Shown in pieces: positions 24,601-37,757 of a DNA stretch of 64,000 nt. The translations under genes and the position numbers were made by a program. This stretch comes from Hermatobates lingyangjiaoensis (lineage: Eukaryota; Arthropoda; Insecta; Hemiptera; Hermatobatidae). Position 1 is the first letter of the stretch. Every line of letters begins with the position of its first letter. Location of the stretch: the NCBI GenBank assembly GCA_026182355.1, contig JAPFBL010000068.1, forward strand, positions 7,725,001 to 7,789,000. Direction: 5' to 3'. The notes below the pieces were generated by a model. The model did not search any database and was not told where the DNA came from. It was given only the letters and a program-made list of their open reading frames with translations.

Positions 24601-26075
24601 CTTCTATGTGCTGTCTCTTCCCTCTTTCTCCTGATGACTGTCAAACCAAAAATTTGAGGCTATATGTTATAATATATTGTGAAAACTTTCTTAACTTATT
24701 ATTGAAGAAATATATGTTTTGTATTAAAAGTTAGAGGTAGAACTAGTATTAAATAACAGTCCTCTTCATAGCGAAACGGAAAAAGGGGTCAATCACATTA
24801 AACAGCGTGTGGTAAATATACAAATGATAGTTACTATGTGAATTACTAATGAAATTAACTCATAGACTTACAAGCAATTAATCTTAAATTGCCATCTTGA
24901 CAGCTTTAGAGGAGGCTCAATTTGACCTGTTTGGTGCTAGATAATCTCGGTACACTATCTTCATCGTTGCAGTTTATTTTTTTTTTATCTAGTTAATATT
25001 TCTTTTTTTTTATTTTTTATGTATCATTTATTTATAATACTTCTGTATTATTTAGTTTTTATTGTTTTTATATTAGTTAACTGTTCATATATTTCTACTA
25101 TTATTCATATATTTTGTTACTATTATTTTTATTTATGATAGTAATTATTATTATTTCTTTTTTTTTATCTTTGCTTCACTTGGTCATCATATAACTGTTT
25201 TGATATTAGGACGTGTACCCAGCTTTTCAGCCATATCACGGATAATAGCAGCACAGATTGACGCCTTTTAGCATGAAAGCTCTTTCACCGCATCTCGGGA
25301 GCACCAAGCTCTATCCGAGGATAGGGCAATCAGCCTCCGAGATACGCCCGAGGTGGACCACGCGGAGGCGAGCTTCCACGACCCTACATCACAAAATTAA
25401 AAAGATGAAAGAAAGAAAACATAAAACTTAGTACTGGTTTAAAAGGAAAAAACTTTATCTTAGTAAAACAAACGTAAATAAATCGTCTACGGAGGTTCAG
25501 TGGCTTCCACTCCTGGGCTCCTTCTAATTCTTCTTATGTCTTCAATAAATTTGAAAAAGTCGGCTCTATGTCTCGTCAGGGCAGTTCTATATGTTGCCGC
25601 TACGAACTCTCCCGTCCTCACTTCATATTCAAAACGTGCACCGGAATATCTGGGGCATACCTCCCGGATGTGAGCAACAGTTTCAGAGGGGGCTCCACAT
25701 GAACAGCTCTCCTCCTCCCTTTTCTTGAACCTGTAGAGGTATGCCCCAAAATCACCATGCCCTGTCAGAATCTGGGCTAACCAGACATGAAGGCCTCCCA
25801 ACCTCAACCTTATCTCAATATTGTTGATATCTCAATGGTCTTCATATACCATCTTTATCCATTTATTTCCCTACTTCTGCCTTTTGCCCTCACTCTCTTG
25901 ACTCCTCAAGAGACATGATGGCTGCTTTGCATTGCCCAGCAACCTAGTTGACCACTTTCATGACTATTGTTGATATAAAGCTGACAGTTCTTTTTCCGTG
26001 GTTTTTCTCTGTGATAAGCGAGAGAAACTTTGATTTAAGAGTAGTAAACTAACCTAGTTCAGATTTACTATAGTT

Positions 26076-26122
<47 letters not shown>

Positions 26123-29100
26123 CAAACAAGTTTTATATATATATATATATTTAACATAATATATAATATATATAAACTCGTTATATATATATATATATTT
26201 TGTATTTCTAAAAAACGTGTATATCAACTGGAGTGTACCCGCTGTGATGCGTTCTACGTAGGCCTATCCTCCAACATGCTCAGCCTCCGTATGAACGGTC
26301 ATAGAGAATCCGTTAGCAACAACCAAAATTTACTCGTTGCCATTCACGCTAACTCTCACTGTCTACCCTTTAAAGAATGCTTCAGAGTACAGATCCTGCG
26401 AAAGATCCCCCCTGATGACTATACCCTAACTCTTAGAGCATCCGAGGATGCCTACATCTGGTTACTCAAGGCACGTACCAAACCCGGATTAAACCTTAAG
26501 CGATAAAAATATTTTTTTTTTTTAACTATTTATATTTTATTTTATTATATTTATTTATTTAATTGTTCTTATTCTATGTATTTTCAATTGTTTCTCATCG
26601 CCTTACCAACTCTGTTATCTTCCTTATTCATGCTTTTAGGTATTTTTCACCGTATTCCTTTTCCTACTTAATTTATTTTCCTGTTGTTTATTTTACCTTC
26701 AATCAACCAGAACTGCTTGTCTTAATTCTAATTTCATTTCTTCTATTCATCTCTACTTCATTACTTCCTGAACCGGGCGGCACAGTCGGTTGCCGGGACG
26801 GTTCCCTGCCGTTGTGTTTCCGGTGTGCTTGGTAGCCCATTCTCTTTTCTCCTGAAGACGGATCATCCGAAAATTTGAGTTTGTAAGTGTGTCTCTTTCT
26901 CTGCGTGTTGCTTCGACTTAAAATAAAATAGAAACAAATTTCTTCAGGAACTGATCAGTTTATATAAAATCAAACTTTACATATCCACGGTTGAATTTAA
27001 TTTAAAATTGATTGATTTTTCGTGTGTGCCCAACGAAATAATAAAATATGAACTCATACGTCAATCAATAATTAAACGAAATCATTGGACGCAAAATTAG
27101 AACATCTAACATATTCCAGCTGTAAATATTGCAAACAAAAAATTAGAAAACTTAAAGAATTATGACAGTTTAAATTTTTTTTTTAAATTTCATTTCATTT
27201 CATGATAGGTAAAATTAAGGTAATTTTAAAGCCATGATAAAACAAAAGTTAACAAAAATACTTAATACTTACGGCTTTCATTTTTCTGTATACACACTGA
27301 AGAAGACACTGTAACAATTAATGTACAAATTAATAACATATTTTGATAGTTTAGTTACTCAAGAAATAATCCATTACTGCTAATATATTTTTGAAAGATT
27401 AATGAAAATGTAGGGAGTAAATCTAAGGAAGATGATTAAACATCATTGATCAATACCACCGATATCATCGAACAATATCAGCCATCATTATTCCGGAATT
27501 TTTTTACATACCACATAAAAACGTTCTTCTCCCAATTTGCACCACAATAGTAGTAAATATATACATTCAAAACATGCATATAATATATTAAGTATTATTT
27601 TAAATATATACTTAAATATCTGAAGAACTGTACTTCAAGAACATATCATAGTAAAAGAGTAATTAGTGTGATTTCAGTGGTCTACCCAATAAACAAATTG
27701 GCTTTCTATTTGACTCAATATTTGAAAATACAGCCCAAAGTTTTTCAGATAAAAATCTATCTCCATTCAATGAAGGGATACAGAAATAAATGATGACATC
27801 AGCAAAACGGTTGTTCACTAGTGATACTTGAGTCTTTTAGGTATTGGGAGTTGAAACTGTAGTCCACATTATCTGACCACAACATTATTATAAGGGTTAC
27901 TATTATTATTGGTGTAATTTCTTTATTATAGACGAAGTGCAGAGGTATGGCACTGAAATGACATTCAATCATATGTTTAGCTTCATAATGAATTATCTAA
28001 TATCTTAGTCTATTTCTTCATTATGTAACTATATCTTTAAATAGAATTATTACAATAGTTTTAATTTTTACTCACTCCTGCTATTCGTTTTTCTTCTCCT
28101 GAAAATGTTTGTCTTTTCTGTCTGCTAACACCTTTTTGAGTTGATTCCGAACCAGATGTTTCTCCTAAAATATCTAGAGCTTCTGAAAAAATAAAAATTA
28201 AATCAATACTTTCAATAAAACTACACTTAATATAATATTTATGACACACAAATTATGTATAGAAACGTGAAGTGAGGTGAAATTTCACGTGAAGTGAAAT
28301 TCTCTCCCGAGGTATTGTTTTGAATCTTCTCAAAGCCCTTTTCTTGTTTTCCTAAAATAATTTAGTAGGATAATATTTTTTCAGGCTTATAACAATCTTT
28401 TATAATATATATTATTTAACCTTTCGTCATATATACTGCTCTATTTATTGGAGGGAGGTTTTTTTTCAGCAAACTCATTCCTCCTTCTTGTTCATGAGAC
28501 GTAAATTAATATTGTACTCTGTAGTATTGTATCAATATTCTCATGTTCTCAGTCAGTTCATCATACAAACATATGACTGTCGGTATTACAAACCATTTTA
28601 TAGTCGATTTGGGCTAGTCAATATTATGTTGCTTTATCAAAGTAATTGATTCACTATTTATTTTCTTTAAAGCTGGTTACATATTATTAAACTGCTATTA
28701 ATTCTTAATTGATTTCACTCTCTGCCTTAATAGTTAATTTCTTGTTTGTTTTTTTTTTCTTGTCTTACACATGAATGAATCTGTCAAGGGCTAAAATAAG
28801 TCATTTGTAAGATGGTTGGATCTAAGGTGATTAAAATTGAACTCCAAAAGTACTAGAAATTAAAAGAAAATCAATAAAAATAAAGTAAGATAATATTAGC
28901 TTGGATAAGATAGCTAGACAGATAGAGTCGATTCAAGATGAGGTAAATATAAAATAGCACGCAATGCCATTGATCATTCGAATGTCGTCGAAATAAGATA
29001 CATATTTTCTAATAATATTACTAAATTGTATGAGTATAATACACTACACACCATCAACTCTCTACATAAATATTATGATATCGCTTTGCTGTATTTAAAG

Positions 29101-32100
29101 TATATATTAAATACTTAATTATCTGGTTGTATTGACACGTTAGTTTTAAAATTGTTCAGTTTAGACCATTGAAAATATTCCCACCCAGTACAAGGCCCAG
29201 GTAATCAATCTCCGACAAAAGAAATCTTTAATGGTGATCAAGATTCATCAACAAGGACAAAGCCCTTTTCCTGTTCTTCTAAACTAATTTAGTGAGATAA
29301 TATTTTTTCAGGTTTATAACAATCTTTTATAATATATATTATTTAATCTTTCGTCATATATATTGCTCTATTTATTGGAGGTAGGTTTTTTTTTCAGCAT
29401 ACTCATTTTGCTTCTTGTTCATGAGACGTCAATTAATATTGTACTTTCTAGTATTGCATCAATATCCTTAGTTTCTATTTTCCTTCTGATTTTTTTTACC
29501 TTACAAAGATTTCTCTTGACATGATTAAAATCTACATAAATACTACTCACATCGGAAAAACCAAACAACCACACAAAAAGATCTATTTTAAGTTTTTACT
29601 ACCATTTTTGGTTGTAATATCTATATTTTAAATAATATGAAACTATATATTTTACAAAAATGGATACTATTATGTTACGACATACCTTGCAGCAAAGCAT
29701 ACTTGATTTCATCCTGGCATTGTCCAATGGCTTTTTCTAACTTTCTTGGTGGAGAAGGAGGAGGCTTACAAGTCGAATTGCTCTGAAATAGTAAAAACCT
29801 TATTAAATAACAACTAAATTATTTCAATGATACTTCAACAAAGATAATATCAATTAAAGACAGAGTACGTTCAAAAGTCGTGGATGGTAATGTGAAAAAT
29901 ATTATATCTTACTTAGTAAAATTAACTAAAATACCGACTTCAAGAAAAAATATGATAGCGAATACAGTAAAATAAACCTTCTTAGTACATACCTACATTT
30001 CCAATTTTAGGAAAATAAGCAAAAACAGAACTGATGAAAACGAAAGCAGATTTGACTCGGCCTTCAGCAGAGTCCACTCGTCCCAGTTCTTGTAGAACAT
30101 TCTGAAATAGAGCATGTTGTATGCGATACACACACACAACCTATATAAATATAGGTTATATTTATAGTCGATTATAGTTATTATAGTTATTGATAGTCTG
30201 TTATATTTATAGTTATTTATATTTATAGTCTGTGTGTGTTTGTGCGTCTGGTGTCTTTTTCAATAAGCCAAAATTTTAATGAAAGTATATAAAGAGTTTT
30301 TTATTGAAATTACACTTTACCAGAAAAGCAGATACATTCAATGAACACTGATTATTTTTTTTACGAACACTAAACTCTTAACCGTGTGTAAAATATTTTA
30401 GTGTTTCATTTATCCTTCAATTTTTGTTTCAGATCGTTTACATGGGTTACGCCGGGCTAAATAGAAATCAATACCCTGCTTAAGAATTACATGAGGTCAG
30501 ATTATGTAATTAATTACTATAACTGAACTTCTTTATTATCATTGGGTTACTCTGTGAACCAAGAAAGAGAAATAACGAAGGAAGATGATGAACTCTAGAA
30601 CCCTTCTATGATCCTTATAGAATCCTTATAAGATATACCCTTACCCTTGTGGTAAGGGTATATCTTACCACACGATATACTTGTGGTCAGACACCTACTA
30701 AGTCTCACCGCATACTGCAATCCGTACAACTCAGAACCAGAGATATGCTTCTCACTCAGTGACTGAAGAATCTCTTTTGGTTAACCAACCAACAAGGCTG
30801 ACACCACATGATAGACACAGACATCAAAAGGCCATGCCTGTTGTTGAATTATTTGGTTATCATCCTTTTAATTGTAGTTTCTTACTAGACCAATTCAATC
30901 TCAAAATGTTGATGGATTTCTATTGCTGAGACCCCAAGAGTTTTTTCTTTCATTGTATTTGTTTGTATCTACATTTTTTGTGTATTTAGGTGGGTGAATT
31001 GATCCAAACATTTATTAGATACGCTACAGGCTACATTATTTAATGGATAAAATCATATTTAAAGCAAAAATAAGACCCAGGAGATGTGTTCGATTGTTTT
31101 GGGGTAGAATTTCATCATGAGATAATTATTTTTAGCCGAAGTATAATTTTATCCCTCCTAATCTACTTACCCGACAGGCTTCAAATATTGAGATTATTAT
31201 GGTATGAAAAGTAGCATTGGGGAACAAAAAATTCAAGACAAATTTATCAACATTCAAAGGTCTTTTTTCCAATAATATGTAAATAATTAACTTATAATTT
31301 ATTTTTAAAGCTTATGGAATAGAACAAGTGCGACTGTTTAATGAATGATAATAAAAATATAGACAAAAATAATACTTTTCGATAGGATGAGATGAATACT
31401 ACTTATCAAATTTACATGGAAGAAAAGTGACCTTTTAATACATTTTATGATTTCAGAAAAGTTTTGACGTTAAATAGTCAACAGTAGAAAAATTACTTTT
31501 TGAAAACTCTAAAAAAAATATAAAATATCTCATTACTGCAAAAGGCAATTTACCTCTAAAATTGAAAGCTTAACGTAATGTAATAATGGATAATTAACAT
31601 AATAATGGATAATCTACTGTTCTTCTCAGGTTTGTTTGCATTGACTTAAATGTTTTTTTCAGAATCTAGCTAAACATAATTCAGGTTATAAGGTTTAATA
31701 CAAGAACATGGAAGATATATTAAAGAATTAATCTGTTATGTAAAAACACCGAAATTCTTAAAATTATAAAAGCCAAACAACCGTATACCAACATACCTAT
31801 TAGATGGGCAAATCAACAAAAAAAGCTCTATCGATTTTGATTTACAAAACAGAAAACAATTTCAGTCTTAAAGGAATCACGCAGATCTGATTTTTTGATG
31901 TTGAAGTAGTTTTTTGATAATACTGTTTGAATCTATTGAATCAAACCTAATTAATAGATGTTTCAAACAAAGAAATACAGAATTTTTCACAACCTAATGC
32001 AAGAATAGTGGTTGCATAGAACCTGCCAAGTGAAATTGTGACCACTATAGTACTCAGAGAAGTGTGCTATAGCCCATATTCTGGTCATTAGTTGTTGATG

Positions 32101-34688
32101 ACCTCTGGACACTAAAAATAACCAAGTAATACGTAAGGATAGACAAACGACATTGTTATTATAAGCAGGAATGGTTGATGATACCGAAAGAATGATTTTT
32201 AAATTTGTAAAGATGTGTAAAGGAGGATGACCTGGACATAAATCCAACTAAAGAGCTGACATACCTTCCTCAAGAAGAAGGGAAGTAGGTTTCCAAGAAC
32301 TCTTCATAAAAATGCTAAACTAGCACTCTCAAAGGTATTCAAAAGCGTGGAAGTCTCTTTAGATAAAATACTTAACTGCAAATGCTGTACAACAGGTATA
32401 ATGGCTAAGGCCACAATATCAATGTGGCCTTATCTTTGTGAAATTCTTTGGTAGGTTATAGGGTTTGAACCCGAAATCTATATTTTTGGTTCTACGAAAT
32501 TATTATTACTGCAATCATGAAAGAATGAATCATATCCACCAGTTCCAATTGAAAAATATACTCAAATTAACCTTTATAACCTACAAAGAGAAGTATGTCT
32601 AAAAATATCCTGATCTACCTCCAAAAAAAGAAAAATATCAAACTCCCGTTTCAATTTCTCTATCAAGAATGATACAGTTTGCAGTCTATTCAGACTGGCA
32701 CGAGACGAAAATGTCCCATTGAGAGATATAATGTTTGAAAGCTTTATAGTTTAATAAAATTAAACTTTGGTACATGACGCCTGATACAGTGCTCCTCTTA
32801 GAATATTTTACAGGGGGTGCCGAAGTGATGAGAAATAACCACCTGATTTAAAGGCTTCTTCATTTCAAAATATGGAGTTGTGCTCACTAGCTTGATGAGA
32901 TTCAGGCACTCAGTTTAGCAATAATAAAAATAATAATAATAATAACAATAGAATGTCAGTTTGTCCTAGATAAAATATTTCAATTTTAACTCAATTTAAT
33001 ATTTAACTACATTTAACTCTATAAATATAACTGACAAAATGGATATTACTACACTAAATAAAATTGACTCATTATTGATTATCTATGAGTTTGATATTAC
33101 AACTATGCAATAGTCATATCAAAAGAGAAATAAAACTCAATTGATTGTCAAAGAGTTTGATATTACTTACAGTAAAGTTGAATTAGGCTAATCCAGATTT
33201 TTAATATGTTTCTGTTCATTTGGTCTTTATTATCTTTTTTTCAACAATCTACGTGAGAGGTTTGATAAGCACGGATCTTCCTGTTATATCTCATACTAAT
33301 AATTCTCTGAGTTCCTTTCAAAGTTACATCATTCATATATTGAAACCAACTGAATTGTTTAAGCTTAAATTGTATTTGCTATGTTAATTAGTTTTTAGGT
33401 TAAAGTTCATTTGTTCTTTAGAAAAAACACCGACTTTAGTTACATAAGGAATATGACGTAAGAAGAAAGCAGGACGGGCATATTGAGTGAATCTACTGTG
33501 TTGTGTGACCCAACAACATGCACCCAACTATTGGTAATCTTAACTGATCTTTCAAACTATCGTTACCACCAACGTCACATATTCTCCAATAGTGACGATT
33601 GTCTTTGAAAAAAAGTCACAAATAATATTCATAACAGCCACTGCATAAATATTACTGCATAGTACATCAAGTTTCATTTATTAACTAAAATGTTGATATA
33701 ATTTGTTTATTACATTTTTTATTGTAAACATAATAACTAATTTATTTGTTAAACTCCATTTTTCAAAATAATAACACTTTGTAACAAAAATGGAAAAATA
33801 CACAGCATTACGTTAATGATTATTGGTGAACAGGTTGTTTCTTGCAATCCTTGGAAATAATGACGTCGGTGATTTGTACTACATTTGGTAAAAACAGACA
33901 TGAGGCAATCCTTCTGAAGGTTTACAATTTCTTATTAAGGCCACTTAATCAACCAGTTATTTACTGAGAGTTGATGCGATTTGGATTGACACAATTATAT
34001 TTTATGGAGCTAATTAGGTTACATCAAAAATATCTTAATATTAATATTTTGCTTTAAATTCGATGAAAATATAAACCAGTAGTTCTTGAACGATCTGAAA
34101 AAGAGCTTATTAGGAATATTGTTTATTGATCACTGATATTTAGAGGCTCTTAATCTAAAATAAAAATGTTTCTAATGTAAAAATGTTTTTAAAATAACTG
34201 TTTCTTATATAAATTCTACTTTATTTAAATTGAACCAGTCCTATATAATGATAAAATATTTTTATTCATACTATCAGTCAGTCTATGATTAAGGTTTTGA
34301 TGATTTTATGAATAGGTTGTTTGAGAATGCAGATGTTCAGTGTTCATTAATGAAAGGCAGATCATATAAGTCTACGATAGAACATTTATCATCAAAAATT
34401 CATGCTTCATTGCTAATAATAAAGTTTGGTACTAATATCTTGTGACTTATTTGAGTTTTTTAGTCTGTTTTATCAGTGTTGAAATATCTGTTGTGTGATG
34501 TGTATACTTTTCGAAATAGAAGTAATAATTTTTTCGTCATAGGTATGACGTCATGAAATAGAAGATCATCCAGTCGTAACATAGTTATGTATTTCTGTGC
34601 TGCAGTAAGTACAGTACGTCTTAAGTGGTTTCGATTTCTTTTCAAACACTTTATTATTTTGTGTTCCCATGAGATTCCTGTTTAAGTA

Positions 34689-34750
<62 letters not shown>

Positions 34751-37111
34751 GTTCTATATTGCATGTAATACACATTGTGGAGCATACTGTATATCAAATA
34801 AATTCCCTCATGGAAGGGGTACTGCCTGTGAGGAAAAAAACACACACACACGCACACACACACACCACAAAGACATCCAGTGATAAAGGTTTAGTCTGGT
34901 GATAAAGAACAATATTGTAGAATATTCGTGGTATGTTCTAATATTCTAAGAATATTCTTAGAATGCGAGATAAGAAACCTTCTATTTATATGTATATTCG
35001 TATATTTTCAGTGTGTAGATAGAAAATCGATAAGTTACTATAATAAAAAAAAACCATCGTCAAGCCTATATAGTTTGAAAACCCTACGAAGAAAAAGGTA
35101 CAAATGAAGAAGAATTTAAATTAAATTTTGTTCATAAAAGAAAAGAAAAAACACTTTTATAACTTTATAGTGATTATCAAATTATTTTTTCATTTTATGT
35201 ATGTACGGGTAGCTAAGAATTTGCGAGCCCCTCATATTTATGGGACGATTACTTGATATCCAAGTGGCTAACTGCTACATCTCAACATGTTGCTATCAAC
35301 AGAGAGGAGCTTTTGGGAATTGTAGCCTTCCAGCTAAAAGCAGAAGGCTAGAAAATCGCCATCTAAGACACTATTTCAGCATGTAGGTTTAATAATCCTG
35401 TTATATATTCGTTGTGCCACCCAAATCCTCATTAAAAAAGACTTGGTTCATAACTCCTTATTTTGCCCAAGATTTAATGAATTCTTCTTGTGGTACTGAC
35501 TTCGATGAGGCAATAGGAACAAAAGTTGAGCAGCTGCTCTAGTGGTCAGTAGAGTAGTAACAGTTCTGCCAGTAGATATGATTAATCCGTGGGGACTCTT
35601 CTGCCCAACTGGTACTCGGATTCTCCCAGCGATGGATTCGCGGTATCACGGCTAAGCGCATTAGCTTATAAGGTAGTCAGAAAACCTATCATAGACTAGT
35701 GTCAGTCAGAACCAGCAAAGTTTAAATCATCGCTGACCTGGATCTGTGCCTGGTATTAAGAGATGTACTTTAGTTTTCCAGGTATTAATTCAGTACTAAT
35801 ATAGCTTGAAAAAGCGATAAAATGGTTCATTATAGGACAAGCGTAGGACATCACTGTGCCAGTAGATGAACAAATTCAGACCATAAGAACCCGTGGTAAA
35901 ATAAATTTAAAGAAGACTACTAATATTATCTTCTTGAAAAAAAATACCTTAAATGATATAATTAGATCATAAACTTAAATGAAACCGCTTAGGAAAAAGA
36001 AAAAAGTTCTAGATTACATAAAGATGGATTCTTAATGTTGATCGTTTTGAGTATTTCATGTGCTGATAACATTTTATTTAAACATTAGTTTGCTAATAAA
36101 TTGGATTTTTTTTTTCAAAAAAGAACAGGGGTCATAAAATTGATGCCATGAAGTGGAACACCATTAGATTGTTTCTAACCTTGAAGAAGGTTAGAAACAA
36201 TCATCTTAAGTTATGGGATTCCATATCATTGTTTACCTGTGATAAAGATTATAATAATTACATACACATGTACACTTTTTGATAAAATCATTTTTTTGTT
36301 TCAAGAATTATTTTCACCTTATTAAAACTAAAATATAGTTATCATGAAAGGCTTGATTTTACAATATTGATAAATTCACTGTCTTGAGGTCACCGTTTAT
36401 AAAGTTTTCTTGAAAATTCCTATATATGATTGAGTAGTTTAGTGTATATCCAAAGTGGTCAATGAAAATTGTATACGACACATCGTTTTATTGATAATAA
36501 AAAATAGTTCATCATAAAAAAAAGTAGCCTTCATATAGATGAGCTTATGGTTTATGAGTGATATTATACTTGAATTATGATTTTTTAAACATTTTTTTCT
36601 TGCACTAATACTGGAATTAACAGTAAAATTTTCACTATAAGTAAAGTATCGTGATCGTGAAAAAAGTCGATTTCGAAATTTTGACAGAATTACGTGTTTT
36701 GAGGTCCCAAAAGTGGTTTTATGAAATTTTTTTGGATGATGTCGGTGTTTGGCTCAGTCTAGAAAGTTTGGCTATTTTTAAATATAACTGTTAATTTAAA
36801 AATTAACTATTTATAAAAAACTTCATGACATTTCAATTATCGTAAAAGGAACAAAGCAATAAAGTATAAAATTTTCTATAAACTTAGAAAATTAGAGACT
36901 GTAAGTGTATTTTTCTAGTTACTGTATAAACTTAGAAAATTAGAGACTGGATGTGTGTTTTTCTAGTTACTGTATATCTATTGTTTACTCTGAAACATAT
37001 ATGCATATTTATGTATACTTTTTTATATTACCTTTTTAGTTTGTACTTTGTTTGCTCTCTGATGATATCAGAGCATTTATTTTTACTGTTATCCTTTTTC
37101 CCTGTTATTAA

Positions 37112-37157
<46 letters not shown>

Positions 37158-37182
37158 TCTATTCCACGGTCAATACTTTTAT

Positions 37183-37225
<43 letters not shown>

Positions 37226-37530
37226 ATATATATAAATATATATAAACTTAAATGTAAATAATAAACTAATTAATAATAATAGCATATATAAACTTGTAAA
37301 AGTTGGGAGCAGTCCTTCTTCAATGCATGCTTTTAAAAACTGGATGTATGTTTCCACTTTGTTCAATTTCGTCTTATATTTTTCCAAATTACAAAATTTT
37401 GTCTTTAATTCCGAGTTCAACATAAAAGTTTATTTTTATGTTGAACTCGGAATTAAAGAAAAAAATTCGTAATTTGGAAAAATATAAGGCGAAATTGAAA
37501 AAAGTGGAAACAGACATCCAGTTTTTAAAA

Positions 37531-37573
<43 letters not shown>

Positions 37574-37710
37574 GGAAGCAGTCCTTCATTTATACAGGTT
37601 TGATTAAATAATACGCCATATTTACGGTTGACTAGTTTCCTTGTGTATTTCTCAAGGGATCTGAATAATCTTCTTGTGCAAACATCTAAATTGAATAGAA
37701 CATTTCCAAT

Positions 37711-37757
<47 letters not shown>

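Noticed and set aside
30010..30100. Signal-peptide-like frame beginning MFYKNWDEW on the minus strand
   Set aside because: It does not join OBP exon 3 in frame; the phase-0 frame of the same exon does, and a better signal peptide lies at 47731-47814.
34566..34902. Open frames of His-Thr or Cys-Val repeats
   Set aside because: Translations of the (CA)n microsatellite.
35200..35900. Slightly GC-richer stretch in OBP intron 1
   Set aside because: No repeat ends, open frame or splice signals convincing enough to name it.
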